Of a DNA stretch of 64,000 bases, positions 62,910 to 64,000 are shown piece by piece (position 1 is the first letter of the stretch; each line of letters opens with the position of its first letter). The stretch lies in assembly GCF_001457635.1 (NCBI RefSeq), contig NZ_LN831051.1, positions 1,054,001 through 1,118,000 on the forward strand, given 5' to 3'. A model generated the notes under the pieces. That model did no database searches. It was given only the letters and a program-made list of their open reading frames with translations, and was not told the origin of the DNA. The translations under genes and the position numbers were made by a program. The DNA is from Streptococcus pneumoniae. Its GTDB lineage: Bacteria; Bacillota; Bacilli; Lactobacillales; Streptococcaceae.

Positions 62910-63560
62910 TTAGTTGATTTTCTCGACATAGAGTTGTTTTGCAATGTCCATATTCACTTGTAAATCCTCGTCGTTACTGAGGATAGTGAAGGTATTGCTG
63001 AAGCCATCAAACTGCTTGACTTGGAGCTGGTCACCGATGTGAAGTGAGTGCTTGTCCAGATAATGGAGAATGTCAAAACTATCGTGCACCCGAGTCAGGC
63101 GGTAGGCGCCAGCTTCCTTGATATCAGCTAGTGGGAGGTTATTGATTTCAACGAGTAGTTCTCCCTTGGCAGGAATAGTTCCTCCGTGGGGGCAGGTTTT
63201 AGGGAAACCTAGCAGTTTATCTAGTCTTTCCACGAACAGGTCAGAGACAGTGTGTTCCAAGACCTCAGCTTCCTCGTGAATCTGGTCACTTGTATAGTCT
63301 AAATGATGAACTAGAAAAACTTCAATCAAGCGGTGCTTACGATAGAGCTCAGAGACCAGTTTGAGACCGAGGTCAGTCAGTAGATAGCCACATTCCTTGT
63401 CCTTTAGGATGAGATTTTCACTTTTCATTCGTTTGATCATTTCAGTTACGGCAGGGGGAGAGACTTGCATGCGAGCCGCAATTTCCTTGTTGGTAATCTT
63501 ATGCAGGTCTATGCCAATTTCATAAATACATTTTAGATAGTCTTCTTTGTTTGGGGTCAT
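62910..63560 (-). CDS. psaR: Manganese-dependent repressor PsaR (DtxR/MntR family)
   Basis: Represses psaBCA and other genes (rrgA-srtC, pcpA in published work) when Mn2+ is abundant. The 216-residue protein has an N-terminal winged helix (KITNKEIAARMQVSPPAVTEMIKRMKSE cut here into AARMQVSPPAVTEM as recognition helix, residues about 28-42), the metal-binding dimerisation domain with HHLDYTSDQIHEEAEVLEH near 75-95 and CPHGG near 122, and a C-terminal FeoA-like SH3 domain. Its expected target palindrome lies at 54490. Convergent or tandem with pnuC; not linked to psaBCA. Confidence 0.95.
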   Translation of the reverse strand: MTPNKEDYLKCIYEIGIDLHKITNKEIAARMQVSPPAVTEMIKRMKSENLILKDKECGYLLTDLGLKLVSELYRKHRLIEVFLVHHLDYTSDQIHEEAEVLEHTVSDLFVERLDKLLGFPKTCPHGGTIPAKGELLVEINNLPLADIKEAGAYRLTRVHDSFDILHYLDKHSLHIGDQLQVKQFDGFSNTFTILSNDEDLQVNMDIAKQLYVEKIN

Positions 63561-63671
63561 TCGTTTCCTCTTGTCTAATATCTTTATCTAGTATATCAAA
63601 AAAAGCTAGATTTCTCTAGCTGTGACTTTTTATGTTATACTTATTGCAAGAGAAAAAACGAGGAGATGGAT

Positions 63672-64000
63672 ATGACGAAAATAGCTCTTCTTTCAGATAT
63701 TCATGGAAATACCACCGCCTTGGAGGCTGTTTTGGCAGATGCTCAGCAGCTAGGAGTGGATGAATACTGGCTTTTGGGAGATATTCTCATGCCAGGGACA
63801 GGACGTAGAAGGATTTTGGACTTGTTGGATCAACTACCGATTACGGCTAGAGTTTTGGGAAACTGGGAAGACAGTCTTTGGCATGGTGTCCGTAAGGAAT
63901 TGGACAGTACTCGCCCCAGTCAACGCTATCTCTTGCGCCAGTGCCAGTATGTTTTAGAGGAAATTTCCCTAGAAGAAATTGAAGTGCTCCACAATCAACC
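63672..64000 (+). CDS. Metallophosphoesterase (YfcE/MJ0936-like), 5' part
   Basis: The open frame starts MTKIALLSDIHGNTTALEAVL, with the metal-binding motif SDIHGN, then LLGDILMPG and VLGNWED, the second and third metallophosphoesterase motifs, before running off the window at residue 109. GAGGAGATGGAT precedes the ATG. Proteins of this group hydrolyse phosphodiesters; the substrate is not known. The start lies about 110 bases from the divergent psaR. Confidence 0.85.
   Translation, partial: MTKIALLSDIHGNTTALEAVLADAQQLGVDEYWLLGDILMPGTGRRRILDLLDQLPITARVLGNWEDSLWHGVRKELDSTRPSQRYLLRQCQYVLEEISLEEIEVLHNQ

Overview
The window is a chromosomal segment of Streptococcus pneumoniae or a very close relative. 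The gene order (acpS-alr-recG, the two-sialidase nan locus, penA/recR/ddl/murF, the ftsA-ftsZ-ylm-divIVA cluster, ileS, gpmA, psaBCA with a thiol peroxidase, pepO, relA, dtd, psaR) matches the pneumococcal layout as I know it. It also carries the small repeats typical of that species: BOX, RUP, and hairpins resembling SPRITE elements. No phage, complete IS, rRNA, tRNA or CRISPR array was seen.

Region by region. (1) 1-3.5 kb: acpS, alr, recG. (2) 3.5-4.8 kb: a possible 20-residue ORF and an acetyl esterase gene (axe1). (3) 4.8-27.7 kb: the sialic acid locus. It holds cell-wall sialidase NanA; an operon with a YhcH-type anomerase, an ABC importer, trans-sialidase NanB and a Gfo/Idh oxidoreductase; nanE, a PTS permease and satABC; a second YhcH; an unrecognised exported-peptide/membrane-protein pair; a YesL-type protein; Neu5Ac lyase, a ROK kinase, and the RpiR regulator gene nanR, which is broken. 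(4) 27.8-43.1 kb: penicillin-binding protein 2b, recR, ddl, murF, a membrane protein, the division cluster, and ileS behind a T-box. (5) 43.4-51.2 kb: a small membrane protein, a broken lipoprotein gene, gpmA, a GH95 fucosidase and an ABC exporter. (6) 51.3-57.4 kb: thiol peroxidase, the Mn importer psaBCA, pepO and a metallo-beta-lactamase-fold hydrolase. (7) 57.4-64 kb: BOX-flanked gene debris, relA, dtd, paralogous membrane proteins (one broken), a broken pnuC, the Mn regulator psaR, and the start of a metallophosphoesterase gene.

How the parts work together. Surface NanA and NanB release sialic acid, and NanB releases its 2,7-anhydro form. Importers bring these in; the oxidoreductase and YhcH proteins probably convert them to a usable form. 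The lyase yields ManNAc, the ROK kinase phosphorylates it, and NanE converts it to GlcNAc-6-phosphate. PsaR, encoded at the far end, probably acts on the palindrome over the psaBCA promoter.

Most notable observations. Four sialic acid transcription units share a two-part upstream element: a palindrome (TGAAASTACTTTYA) followed exactly 42 bp later by GAAACT, at a fixed distance from the -10 box in three of them. A near copy precedes axe1, suggesting the esterase is in the same regulon. The only regulator gene in the locus, nanR, is frameshifted by a 5-bp tandem duplication. Several other genes (divIVA tail, pnuC, a lipoprotein, two small membrane or exported proteins, an exported peptide) are interrupted by single small lesions.
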